Assembly (NCBI RefSeq): GCF_022763245.1
Contig: NZ_JALEGV010000036.1
Span: 1 to 64,000 of the forward strand
Direction of reading: 5' to 3'
Length of the DNA: 64,000 nt
DNA from: Oricola sp.
Lineage (GTDB): Bacteria > Pseudomonadota > Alphaproteobacteria > Rhizobiales > Rhizobiaceae
Within the stretch, counting starts at the first letter, position 1. Each line of letters starts with the position of its first letter. A model generated the notes under the pieces. The model saw only the letters and a list, made by a program, of their open reading frames with translations, had not been told where the DNA came from and made no database searches. Below, piece after piece: positions 43,900-52,240 of the stretch. The position numbers and the translations under genes were made by a program.

Positions 43900-45864
43900 A
43901 TGTTTGACAGCATGATTCAGGGCCTCCTGCAGGTTCTGGCCTGGCCCACTTCGGGCTTTCTTCTCCTCGGCGTGCTGGCGGGGCTTTGGCTGGGCGCCGT
44001 GCCTGGGCTTGGCGGAATCATCGGCATTGTCGTCGTCCTGCCCTTCACCTTCGGCATGGAGCCGGCATCGGCCTTTGCGCTGTTGATCGGCCTCTACGCG
44101 GTGACCGCGACTTCGGACAGCATCGCATCGATCATGCTCGGCATTCCCGGAACGGCAGCCTCCCAGGCGACGGTGATGGATGGCCATCCGATGGCCAAGA
44201 AAGGCGAGGGGGCTCGTGCCCTCGGAGCGGCGATCACCGTATCCGGCTTCGGCGGCATCATGGGAGGCATCGCGCTGGCGCTGTCCCTGCCGCTGGCGCT
44301 TCCGATCATTCTCGCCTTCGGTTCTCCGGACTATTTTCTTCTTGGCGCCTTTGGATTGCTGCTGGTCGGCGCGCTGAGCGGCACTGCGATTGCGCGCGGC
44401 CTTGCCGCTGCCGGCATTGGTCTGCTGCTTTCGCAGATCGGCTATCCTGTGCGATCGGACGTCCCGCGATACTGGTTTGAAACTTATTACCTGATCGACG
44501 GACTCCCGCTGGTCGCCGCCGTGCTTGGGCTGTTCGCCCTTCCGGAACTCTTGGGATTGACCGTGTCGCGGTCCTCGATCTCCTCGGTCGAGGCCAGCAC
44601 AGACATGCGAAGCGGTATGCTGCAGGGCGTTCGCGATGTCGTTCGACACCGCTGGCTGGCATTCCGTTGCTCGATCCTCGGCGTCTACATCGGCATGCTG
44701 CCGGGCCCGGGGCCTTCCATTGCGGACTGGATCGCCTATGGCCATACGGTGCAGAGCGCCAAGGACAAGTCGCAGTTCGGCAAGGGCGATGTGCGCGGCG
44801 TCATCGGTCCGGAAGCAACCAACAATGCCGTGAATGGCGGCTCGCTGATCCCGACTGTCGCGCTCGGCATTCCGGGAAGCGCTGGAATGGCGATCCTGCT
44901 GGGCGCGTTCATGCTGCAGGGTCTGAGCCCCGGTCCGGCCATGCTGACCACGCATCTGACCACGACATTCACGCTCGTCTGGACACTCATCCTCGCCAAT
45001 ATCATCGGCGTTGCGGTCTTGTTTCTCCTTGTGCGTCAACTGGCGAAAGCGGCCTTCATCGACGGGCGGCTGCTCGTGCCCGCCGTAACGCTTTTCGTCT
45101 TCATGGGATCGTGGCTGTCGCAGCCGCATATCGGCAGTTGGCTCACGCTGTTGGGCATGGGCGCGCTCGGCATCTGGATGCGCCGGGCCGGCTGGCCGCG
45201 TCCGCCGCTTGTGCTGGGTTTCGTGCTCGGGCCGATCATGGAAAATGCCTTTGTTCTGTCCATGCAGGCATTCACCCCGATGGAACTGCTCAGCCGCCCG
45301 ATGACGCTCGGCCTTGCAGCGCTGCTGATTGTCGCCACGGTCTTCACAGTCCGGGGACTGCGCCGAGGCGAGCAGGTGCAGGTCGACCGTGACGACACGC
45401 ATAAGGATGGCGATCCGGTCGCGGGCTGGCTGTCGCTCTTGCTGGCAGCTGTCTGGGCAGGCGTCTGCGTGTGGGCCTTCATCGAGGCGCAGTCCTTCCC
45501 GCTTTCGGCGAAGATTTTCCCGGAGGTGATATGCGGCGTTTCTTTTGTGGCAGCACTGTTCGTGCTGGCGAAGGATCTGCGCGGGCGATTGGCCGCGCGC
45601 GGAGCGACCGGTCAAATCGATTTTCGGCAGGACATCCGCACGCTGGAATTCCTCGTCTGGTACGCGGCGATACCGGCAGTGTCGTTCGTGATCGGGCAGA
45701 TCGTCGCCCTGCCGCTTTTCATCGCGGCCTATCTCAAGCGTTGGGGCGGATACGGACCCATCGCGATCCTCATCTACACCGCGGCTGCAGTCGCCATCAT
45801 GGTGGGTGTTTACCAAACGCTCCTGCACGTGAAGTGGCTTCGTCCGATGATCGACCTCTGGTGA
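43900..45864 (+). CDS. Tripartite tricarboxylate transporter permease, fused TctA-TctB
   Basis: This 654-residue membrane protein has an N-terminal TctA domain in residues 1-490, with PGLGGIIGIVVVLPFTF and the second-half repeat GMLPGPGPSIADWIAYG; residues about 500-650 form a four-helix TctB-like domain (WLSLLLAAVWAGVCVWAFIEAQSFPLSAKIFP). The two are usually separate proteins of about 500 and 150 residues, so here the large and small permease subunits are fused. Confidence 0.88.
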   Translation: MFDSMIQGLLQVLAWPTSGFLLLGVLAGLWLGAVPGLGGIIGIVVVLPFTFGMEPASAFALLIGLYAVTATSDSIASIMLGIPGTAASQATVMDGHPMAKKGEGARALGAAITVSGFGGIMGGIALALSLPLALPIILAFGSPDYFLLGAFGLLLVGALSGTAIARGLAAAGIGLLLSQIGYPVRSDVPRYWFETYYLIDGLPLVAAVLGLFALPELLGLTVSRSSISSVEASTDMRSGMLQGVRDVVRHRWLAFRCSILGVYIGMLPGPGPSIADWIAYGHTVQSAKDKSQFGKGDVRGVIGPEATNNAVNGGSLIPTVALGIPGSAGMAILLGAFMLQGLSPGPAMLTTHLTTTFTLVWTLILANIIGVAVLFLLVRQLAKAAFIDGRLLVPAVTLFVFMGSWLSQPHIGSWLTLLGMGALGIWMRRAGWPRPPLVLGFVLGPIMENAFVLSMQAFTPMELLSRPMTLGLAALLIVATVFTVRGLRRGEQVQVDRDDTHKDGDPVAGWLSLLLAAVWAGVCVWAFIEAQSFPLSAKIFPEVICGVSFVAALFVLAKDLRGRLAARGATGQIDFRQDIRTLEFLVWYAAIPAVSFVIGQIVALPLFIAAYLKRWGGYGPIAILIYTAAAVAIMVGVYQTLLHVKWLRPMIDLW

Positions 45865-45880
45865 ACAGGAGCTTCCTGCA

Positions 45881-47296
45881 ATGACCCAACCGCGCACAAT
45901 GTTCGAAAAGATCTGGTCCGACCATGTCGTTCAGGATCTGCAGGACGATTTCGCGCTGATCCATGTAGACCGTCACATCGTCCACGACCTCGGCGGGCGC
46001 GGTTTCGGCCAGCTCAACGACCAGAAGCTGACGGTGCGCAATCCGGAGCTCACATTCGCGACAGCCGATCACACGGTCACGACCCTCATCGAACGGTTTG
46101 GCGTGGAGAGTCGTGACAATCCCTTCATCGAGAATCTGCGCAAGAACGCCGAGAAATTCGGTTTCGAGTTCTTCGATACGCCCGACGACCGCCACGGTAT
46201 CGTTCACGTCCTGGTGCCGGAGCAGGGTCTCGCGCTGCCGGGCATGACGCTCGCCTGCGGCGACAGCCACAGTTGCACGATTGGAGCACTCGGCGTGCTT
46301 GCGTGGGGTATCGGACAAAGCGAACTGGTGCATGTCCTGGCCACCCAGACCAGCGTGCAGCGCAAGCCGAAGACCATGCGCATACGCCTCGAGGGCACGC
46401 TGGAACGATGGACGACTCCGAAGGATGTCATCCTGCATCTGATCGGAAAGCTTGGCGCCGCCGGTGGCAGTGGCTATGCCGTCGAGTTCTGCGGGCCGGT
46501 GATCGATGCGATGCCGATGGAGGGCCGCTTCACGATCTGCAACATGGCGATTGAGATGGGCGCGCGCTTTGCGCTGATCGCGCCGGACGAGACCACAATT
46601 TCCTTTCTGGAGGGCCGCCCCTATGCCCCGGCCGGCGCGGCATGGGACGCCGCGGTGGCGCAGTGGCGCGATCTGCCTTCCGACGAAGGCGCGACGTTCG
46701 ACCGGGAGTTCACGCTGGATGTCACCGGTCTCTCGCCGCAGGTTACCTGGGGAACAAGCCCGCAAGACGTCATCTCCGTCGATGACACGATTCCTCTGCT
46801 CGACCGCTATGGCGACGAGGGACAGCGGCAATCGGCGAAAGCGGCGCTCGAGTATGTTGCGCTCGAACCGGGCCGGAAGATGGAGGGCACCCCCGTCGAC
46901 TGGGTCTTCATCGGCTCCTGCACCAACGCGCGGATCGGCGATCTCGAGGCCGCCGCCTCGCTGGCGCGTGGTCGCAGGGTCAAGGACGGCGTGAAAGCCT
47001 GGGTGGTGCCGGGCTCGCGTGGCGTGAAGCGTTCGGCCGAAGAGAAGGGTCTCGATAGAATCTTCATCGAAGCGGGCTTCCACTGGGGCGAGCCGGGCTG
47101 TTCGCTTTGCGGCGGCAGTGGCGGCGGCATGGCGGAGAAGGTTCCGCAGGGCCAGCGCATCCTGTCCACCAGCAACCGCAACTTTGTCGGCCGGCAGGGA
47201 CCAGGCAGCCGGACCCATCTGGCAAGCCCGCTGACTGCCGTCGCGACCGCCATCAGGGGCCGGATCGCGGATGTCCGCCATCTTGGAGACGAATGA
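45881..47296 (+). CDS. Aconitase/isopropylmalate-isomerase-family hydratase, large subunit (LeuC-like)
   Basis: This 471-residue protein has the LeuC fold with iron-sulfur ligands in IGSCTNARIGD and EPGCSLCGG. The segment after the last two Cys (GGSGGGMAEKV) differs from the SMCLAMNPDKL of true LeuC; CASTSNRNFEGRQG is represented by LSTSNRNFVGRQGPGSRTHL. Together with the small subunit it would add or remove water from a 2-hydroxy di- or tricarboxylate. Linkage to a TTT importer suggests catabolism (for example of a methylmalate, citraconate or tricarballylate-like acid) and not leucine synthesis. Confidence 0.85.
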   Translation: MTQPRTMFEKIWSDHVVQDLQDDFALIHVDRHIVHDLGGRGFGQLNDQKLTVRNPELTFATADHTVTTLIERFGVESRDNPFIENLRKNAEKFGFEFFDTPDDRHGIVHVLVPEQGLALPGMTLACGDSHSCTIGALGVLAWGIGQSELVHVLATQTSVQRKPKTMRIRLEGTLERWTTPKDVILHLIGKLGAAGGSGYAVEFCGPVIDAMPMEGRFTICNMAIEMGARFALIAPDETTISFLEGRPYAPAGAAWDAAVAQWRDLPSDEGATFDREFTLDVTGLSPQVTWGTSPQDVISVDDTIPLLDRYGDEGQRQSAKAALEYVALEPGRKMEGTPVDWVFIGSCTNARIGDLEAAASLARGRRVKDGVKAWVVPGSRGVKRSAEEKGLDRIFIEAGFHWGEPGCSLCGGSGGGMAEKVPQGQRILSTSNRNFVGRQGPGSRTHLASPLTAVATAIRGRIADVRHLGDE

Positions 47297-47937
47297 AAAT
47301 GGAACCTGTCATCAAGGTCTCGGGCGTTGCCGCCCCGCTTCTTCGCGACAACATCGATACCGATACGATCGCGCCGGGCCAGCGCCGGTCGCAAGTCGGC
47401 AAGGCTCGGCCGCTGAGTTATGACGCCCGACAGCTCGCGGAGATTCTGTTTTCGGCATGGCGTTACGACGATGCCGACGAGGAGAACCCGGAATTCGTGT
47501 TGAACCGCGAGCCGTGGCGCTCGGCCCGCATCCTGATCGTCGGCGACAATTTCGGTTGCGGCAGCAGCCGGGAGACGGCGGTGGAGGCGCTTTACCACTT
47601 CGGAATCCGAGCGGTTATCGGGATCAGCTTTGGCGAGATATTCTACAACAATTGCTTCAAATGGGGTGTTGTGCCGGTCATCCTTCCACGGACCGAGGTG
47701 GAGCGTCTCGCAGCCCAGGCCGAGGAACGTCCGGACAGCGTCTTCGAGGTCGACGTCGAAAAGCAGAGCCTGACGAAGCCGGATGGCGGCGTTCTCTCCT
47801 ACCGGATACCCGAGTTGCGCCGACAGCAATTGCTGCACGGACTGGACGAGATCGGCATGACGCTGCGTATGGCAGATGAAATACAGTCGTTTCAGGACCG
47901 CCAGGCCGTCACCAAGCCTTGGGTTCATCGCCGGTAG
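47293..47937 (+). CDS. Aconitase-family hydratase, small subunit (LeuD-like)
   Basis: This 214-residue swivel-domain subunit has DNIDTDTIAPGQRR near the N-terminus and the substrate loop NFGCGSSRETA followed by GISFGEIFYNNCFKWGVVPV. The length is that of LeuD (about 200). ATG 47293 overlaps the large-subunit stop (ATGA); ATG 47299 is an alternative two codons in. It forms the heterodimer with the upstream gene. Confidence 0.88.
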   Translation: MKMEPVIKVSGVAAPLLRDNIDTDTIAPGQRRSQVGKARPLSYDARQLAEILFSAWRYDDADEENPEFVLNREPWRSARILIVGDNFGCGSSRETAVEALYHFGIRAVIGISFGEIFYNNCFKWGVVPVILPRTEVERLAAQAEERPDSVFEVDVEKQSLTKPDGGVLSYRIPELRRQQLLHGLDEIGMTLRMADEIQSFQDRQAVTKPWVHRR

Positions 47938-48020
47938 CGCAATTCGAAGCTGTGATCGAAGATCGTCGGCGAGCGGGCCGATCGCAGCGGATTGGCAATT
48001 GACTCCGAAATTCCTGCCGA

Positions 48021-48251
48021 TCACATCGCATCGTTCCTTGGCTCGCGCTGCCCGATCGTCATGTTCGTTGCATCGATGGCCAACGGGCCCTTGAGGTCGT
48101 GTTCCATGGCAGTGCCGGCGATCCCGCGACCTTAGGCGTCGAGGACCAGCCAGAAAAAGAACGGCGCATAGGTGATGTCGGCGACCTGAAGCATGTTCGA
48201 TTGATGGGCATGGAAGTTCCTGTCGACCAGGTCGTTGGCTGGCCGCAATCG
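48021..48251 (-). pseudogene. IS3-family transposase (OrfB) remnant
   Basis: The minus strand reads RPANDLVDRNFHAHQSNMLQ, then VADITYAPFFFWLVLDA, a stop (48132-48134), and in the same frame GIAGTAMEHDLKGPLAIDAT and NMTIGQREP, ending at 48021. This matches the start of the IS3 integrase domain (LVDRNF...NQLWVADITY...VVLDAFSRRIVGWAM). The first catalytic Asp (VADITY) is present; the other two and both ends are lost. Confidence 0.7.
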
Positions 48252-48442
48252 GGCGTCGCGGAGCGCTATTCGCATGCAAGGCGGGCCGCAGGCTCGACGC
48301 CAGTTCGACAAGCTTCAACGTTCAAGACACCAACGCAGCGTAACGTTTTGCGCAAAACCGGTTGATCCGACGGCACGATCAGGCGATCAACCGATGAGCG
48401 GCAGGCCGCTGGGTAAGTATCGACTTGGACCGATAGGGCGCT
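48252..48442. other. Spacer without recognised gene
   Basis: The stretch between the IS3 scrap and the PhyH gene. No domain-bearing frame was found; it should hold the promoter of the PhyH-cupin-glycosyltransferase genes if they have their own. Confidence 0.35.
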
Positions 48443-49234
48443 GTGCCCGATTGTTGGTGGGAGCGTGGCGTGCAGGGCAAGCGAGAGGAATTTGATCGGC
48501 TGGGGTTCTCGATCGAGCGGGGATTGCTCACCTCCGCGGAATGCCGCGCTGTTCTGGCCCATGAGAAGAATGAGTCCGGCGTCGCGCCGGAGCCGTGGGC
48601 GAAGGCGCGGGCCGCCATTGATCCGTTTTACCATCGGCTCGGGGCCGACGAACGGTTTCTCGCGCTGCTTCGGCCGCTACTCGGCGAGGACATCGTGCTG
48701 TGGGGCGCCGACCTTCTTCTGCGCGCACCCGGCGTCGTCCACCCCTGGCACTGCGACATCGAGAGCTGCGGTGAGGATGGCGGCTTCGTTTCGATCTGGA
48801 TCGGCCTGTCCCATACCAACAGGAAGTCGGCGCTCAATCTCGTTGCCAGCTCGCACAAATTCGGAACCACGATCCAGGAACAGGCCCACATTCACGGTCT
48901 GAGGCGCGGCGAGGGGACGGATGCCGATGTCGTCGCATGGGCGCGATCTCTCGACCCGGCAACGACGCTTGTCGCGCCGAAGGTGGGCAATGGCGATGCC
49001 ATCCTGTTCGACGGCCGGCTCTGGCACGGGAGCCGAAATACGCGCAGATACTTTTCCCGCACCGCGATTCTGTTGCAATATGCGCGGGCCGATCGCGCTG
49101 TCCGCATGTTCGATCCCGCCCATCTCGAATGGCCGTTGCGCACCCGCCAGGATGTCTTGCCGCCGGTGGTCGTGGTTTCGGGCCGTGCGCCCGAGGGCCT
49201 GAACGCAATCGTCGAAGCGCCGCTTGCCTCCTGA
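48443..49234 (+). CDS. Phytanoyl-CoA dioxygenase (PhyH)-family protein
   Basis: This 263-residue Fe(II)/2-oxoglutarate-type dioxygenase has the HxD motif at His103-Cys-Asp105 (HPWHCDIES), the distal ligand in LWHGSRNTR about 90 residues later, and an Arg after it for 2-oxoglutarate. These enzymes hydroxylate small metabolites. The start is uncertain: GTG 48443 and GTG 48467 are both possible and neither has a strong SD. It is separated from the cupin gene by 4 bp. Confidence 0.8.
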   Translation: MPDCWWERGVQGKREEFDRLGFSIERGLLTSAECRAVLAHEKNESGVAPEPWAKARAAIDPFYHRLGADERFLALLRPLLGEDIVLWGADLLLRAPGVVHPWHCDIESCGEDGGFVSIWIGLSHTNRKSALNLVASSHKFGTTIQEQAHIHGLRRGEGTDADVVAWARSLDPATTLVAPKVGNGDAILFDGRLWHGSRNTRRYFSRTAILLQYARADRAVRMFDPAHLEWPLRTRQDVLPPVVVVSGRAPEGLNAIVEAPLAS

Positions 49235-49238
49235 GCCT

Positions 49239-49982
49239 ATGTCCTTTTCCTTCATTCGCCAGATCGAACGCTTCCCGGCAAACTCCGAATCTTCCGGCTG
49301 GACCCCGCATCCCCTGCTGCACAGGACGACGCCCTCGGCGGGCGCCCTGACGTGCCACTTTTCCGTTCTTGCCCCCGGCAAGACACCGCATCCGCCTCAT
49401 GTGCATGTGGAAGACGAGATCCTGATAGTGCTGGAGGGCGAGGCGGAGATCGTCATGGCAGACAGTCCCGGCGATCCCGATCCCGTTGTGGTTCCAATGG
49501 TCCGGGGGCAGTTCTCCTACTATCCCACGGGCCAGCATCACACGATCCGCAACGCGTCGGATTCGGACGTCGTCTACCTGATGTTCAAATGGGCTGACGA
49601 CGGACGGGAGACGGCGCTCGAACGCTGGTTGCGGCGCATCCGGAGCAATCGTCGGATCCTGACAACGGAGACGTTCGATCTGCGTCCGATGCTCGAAGTC
49701 GAAGCGGGTAGCGGTTTTGCGCCGACCCTGGTCATGGAAGGGCCGACGCGCTGGCTCAAGCGACTGCACTGCCATTTGTCCCGCCTGAAGCCGGGCGCCG
49801 GATACGAGACGCATTCGGATTCGCATGACGTCGCCATCGTCCTGCTCGATGGAGAAATCATGACGCAAGGGAAGTGCTTGAAAGACCGTGGCGTCGCATT
49901 CTTCGAAGCGGGCGAACCGCACGACATGCACAACCCCGGAAACGATACAGCGGCCTATTTCGTTTTGGAATTCCATCGCTAG
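49239..49982 (+). CDS. Bicupin protein
   Basis: This 247-residue protein has two cupin modules: TPHPPHVHVEDEILIVLEG (with PHVHxxxE metal ligands) near residue 55 and a second, THSDSHDVAIVLLDG, near residue 195. It is coupled to the PhyH gene. Many such proteins are non-haem dioxygenases, isomerases or sugar-binding proteins; the function here is not predictable. Confidence 0.78.
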   Translation: MSFSFIRQIERFPANSESSGWTPHPLLHRTTPSAGALTCHFSVLAPGKTPHPPHVHVEDEILIVLEGEAEIVMADSPGDPDPVVVPMVRGQFSYYPTGQHHTIRNASDSDVVYLMFKWADDGRETALERWLRRIRSNRRILTTETFDLRPMLEVEAGSGFAPTLVMEGPTRWLKRLHCHLSRLKPGAGYETHSDSHDVAIVLLDGEIMTQGKCLKDRGVAFFEAGEPHDMHNPGNDTAAYFVLEFHR

Positions 49983-50021
49983 AGTGGTTTCCGCATCCAG
50001 TCCGGGGACTTCAGGAACGTG

Positions 50022-50936
50022 ATGAGAAGTCGTTGGCGGGCAAGATCGGCGGCCATCTGTGTAATTCGCAACGCGGCCGACCTCGTGCCCGTGCTCTGCG
50101 GGCATTATCTTCACGCCGGCTTCAATCGTCTGGAGTTTCTCGATGACGGTTCCACGGACGGCACCGGAGAAATACTGCACCGTATTGCGGCGGCGACGCG
50201 GAAAGTCATTGTCCGCAACAATCCGTTGGACGTGTTCGATCAGCGAGCCCTGATCAACGAGATGGCGAACCGTCTGATCGGCGACGGATACCGCATCATC
50301 TTCCCCTTCGATTGCGATGAATTCTGGCTGGTGGATGTGGCCACGCTCGCCAAGGCCATCGGTCCGTGGTCCTCTGACCTCGTCATTCGCGGCAAATGGG
50401 CGAATTTCGTTCAGATGCGCGAGCACCATGTTTCCACGCCTGCGGCACTTGCCGACATCCGCTACCGCGTCGCAGCGGAGGATGCCGCCGACATGGAAGA
50501 CGTCATCAACTGGCGGCGCGGCTTCGTCTCGTCACAGCAGTCGAAATCGGCCGTCTTCTCTCGCTCTACCGTCGCCTTTTCGAAAGGCCAGCATGTGCTC
50601 GATGAAGGCCCTGAAGCCGTACACGCGGAGCAGTTTCCCATCCTTCACGTTCCGCTGCGCAGCGCGGGCGAAATCCTTCTGCGCGGGCAGGATCACGAGC
50701 CGCGAAGGGCGATGGTCCGGTCCAGCTTCATCGAGTCCTGGCAATCGCGTTTCTTTGCCGAAGCGTTGCAGGATGGCAAGGCAGACGCGGTGTGGAGAGC
50801 GAACAGCGCCGACGAGCACGGTCAACTCGATCTCCCAGGCGGTCCCGTCGCGCTGGTGCCGGATGACAGGTTCCGGCAGACGGTCGCTGCCGCCTTGCAG
50901 CATCTGGAGGCGGTCACCGGGCTGCGGTTCGACTGA
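50022..50936 (+). CDS. Glycosyltransferase family 2-like protein
   Basis: This protein of about 304 residues has an N-terminal GT-A-like domain: VIRNAADLVPVLCGHYLHAGFNRLEFLDDGSTDGTGEIL, then the acidic motif FPFDCDEFW in place of a DxD. It resembles the Glyco_tranf_2_4/GT92-like group, which modify surface glycans. The C-terminal 120 residues are unrecognised. Start ATG 50022 or GTG 50019, with AGGA upstream. It lies 39 bp after the cupin gene. Confidence 0.78.
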   Translation: MRSRWRARSAAICVIRNAADLVPVLCGHYLHAGFNRLEFLDDGSTDGTGEILHRIAAATRKVIVRNNPLDVFDQRALINEMANRLIGDGYRIIFPFDCDEFWLVDVATLAKAIGPWSSDLVIRGKWANFVQMREHHVSTPAALADIRYRVAAEDAADMEDVINWRRGFVSSQQSKSAVFSRSTVAFSKGQHVLDEGPEAVHAEQFPILHVPLRSAGEILLRGQDHEPRRAMVRSSFIESWQSRFFAEALQDGKADAVWRANSADEHGQLDLPGGPVALVPDDRFRQTVAAALQHLEAVTGLRFD

Positions 50937-51118
50937 TTTCCGGGTTCATCAGTTACAGCGCCGCGCTGGCGTCGAACCTCATGACCGATCAGGCCGCATC
51001 CGCTCGCTGAGACGGCTGTCCTTCAATTCCCGCTGCATGCGTCATCACCCATTGCCAAAGGGGAGGGGTTTGCGATAGCGTTCGCATTGCGAACAATTGT
51101 ACGATTTTGTGATATCGC
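50937..51118. other. Promoter-bearing spacer before ATP-NAD kinase-like gene
   Basis: No coding frame is supported. Its 3' part is AT-rich and contains the palindrome at 51080-51094. The distance from the palindrome to the start codon (27 bp) suggests a promoter very close to the gene and a short leader. Confidence 0.45.
51080..51094. promoter_or_regulatory. Palindromic operator GTTCGCATTGCGAAC (site A)
   Basis: A 15-bp inverted repeat (GTTCGCA-T-TGCGAAC) 27 bp upstream of the start at 51122. The same 15 bases, reverse-complemented, occur at 63384-63398 in front of the ABC operon that is divergent from the IclR-type regulator. It is a probable binding site for that regulator. Confidence 0.75.
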
Positions 51119-51121
51119 TTG

Positions 51122-52216
51122 ATGCTGGGATTGGTCATGAACCCCTATGCCGGGCTTGGAGGCGCGGTCGGGCTGCACGGCTCGGACGGTGCCGGCACGA
51201 TTGCCGAAGCCTTGCGCAGGGGCGCGCAATCCCCGGTGCCGGAGCGGACGCGCCGTGCCATGGAGACCTTTCGCCGCGAAGGAGGCGGGGCCGTGCTCGC
51301 GGGGCCTGGCCCGTTGGGAGCGGACGTCCTCGACGAACTGGGCATGCCGCATGAGACAATCACGCTCGAACCCCGGGGCGGCGCGCAGGACACGCGCGAT
51401 TGTGTCTCGGCCATGACGGATGCGGTGGATCTCATTCTGTTTGCCGGCGGCGACGGCACGGCATGCGACGTCGCCTCCGCGCGCACCGGCGATGTCCCTG
51501 TGCTCGGAATCCCCGCCGGCGTGAAAATGCACTCCGCGGTCTTCGCGCGGTCGCCTGAAGAAGCGGGCAGGATCGCGGCCCGCTATCTCGCGGCCGCCAG
51601 GCGTCGGCGGGCGCAGGCCGACGTGATGGACATCGACGAAGACGCGCGCCGCGCCGGCGTTCTGTCGGCGTCGCTCCATGACGTCGTTCCCGTTCCCGAC
51701 GTCGGTCTGCGATTGCAGGGCCCCAAGGCACGGACAAGCGGCGACATCTCGGAACTCGATCCGGCGATCGGCGAATATGTGCGCCGGATGATGCCCTCGA
51801 TCCTCTTTCTCGCCGGGCCCGGAACGGCGATGGCGGCGCTCAAGGCGCGTGTCGGCGGCGGAACGCTGCTTGGCGTGGATGCCATCCTCGACGGAAACAT
51901 TGTCGGGAGAGATCTCTCCGAACAGCAGATCCTCGACCTGCTCGAACAGCAGCCGGAAGCGCGGATCGTTCTGAGTGTGATCGGCGGTCAGGGCTTTCTG
52001 CTCGGCCGCGGCAACCAGCAATTGTCCGCGCGCGTCATCCGACGCGTCGGTCCGGCCAATATCGACATCCTTTGCCAGGGCGCGAAGCTCGCCGCACTCC
52101 ATCCGGTGGAATTGTCCGTCGATACGGGTGACCGCGCGCTCGACGCCGAACTGGCCGGATACAAGCCCGTAACGACCGGTGCCGGACGGCAGCAGGTCGT
52201 GCGCATTTCCTGTTGA
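51122..52216 (+). CDS. ATP-NAD kinase/AcoX-family protein
   Basis: This 364-residue protein has an N-terminal GLVMNPYAGLGG loop and the diacylglycerol-kinase/NAD-kinase nucleotide motif LILFAGGDGTACD (about residues 100-112), followed by GIPAGVKMHSAVFA as in AcoX-type proteins. Members phosphorylate NAD or unknown small metabolites; AcoX occurs in acetoin operons without an assigned reaction. No SD is visible before ATG 51122. It is 24 bp upstream of the GcvPA-like gene. Confidence 0.82.
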   Translation: MLGLVMNPYAGLGGAVGLHGSDGAGTIAEALRRGAQSPVPERTRRAMETFRREGGGAVLAGPGPLGADVLDELGMPHETITLEPRGGAQDTRDCVSAMTDAVDLILFAGGDGTACDVASARTGDVPVLGIPAGVKMHSAVFARSPEEAGRIAARYLAAARRRRAQADVMDIDEDARRAGVLSASLHDVVPVPDVGLRLQGPKARTSGDISELDPAIGEYVRRMMPSILFLAGPGTAMAALKARVGGGTLLGVDAILDGNIVGRDLSEQQILDLLEQQPEARIVLSVIGGQGFLLGRGNQQLSARVIRRVGPANIDILCQGAKLAALHPVELSVDTGDRALDAELAGYKPVTTGAGRQQVVRISC

Positions 52217-52240
52217 GTGAACGAATATGGAGAGACGCCC

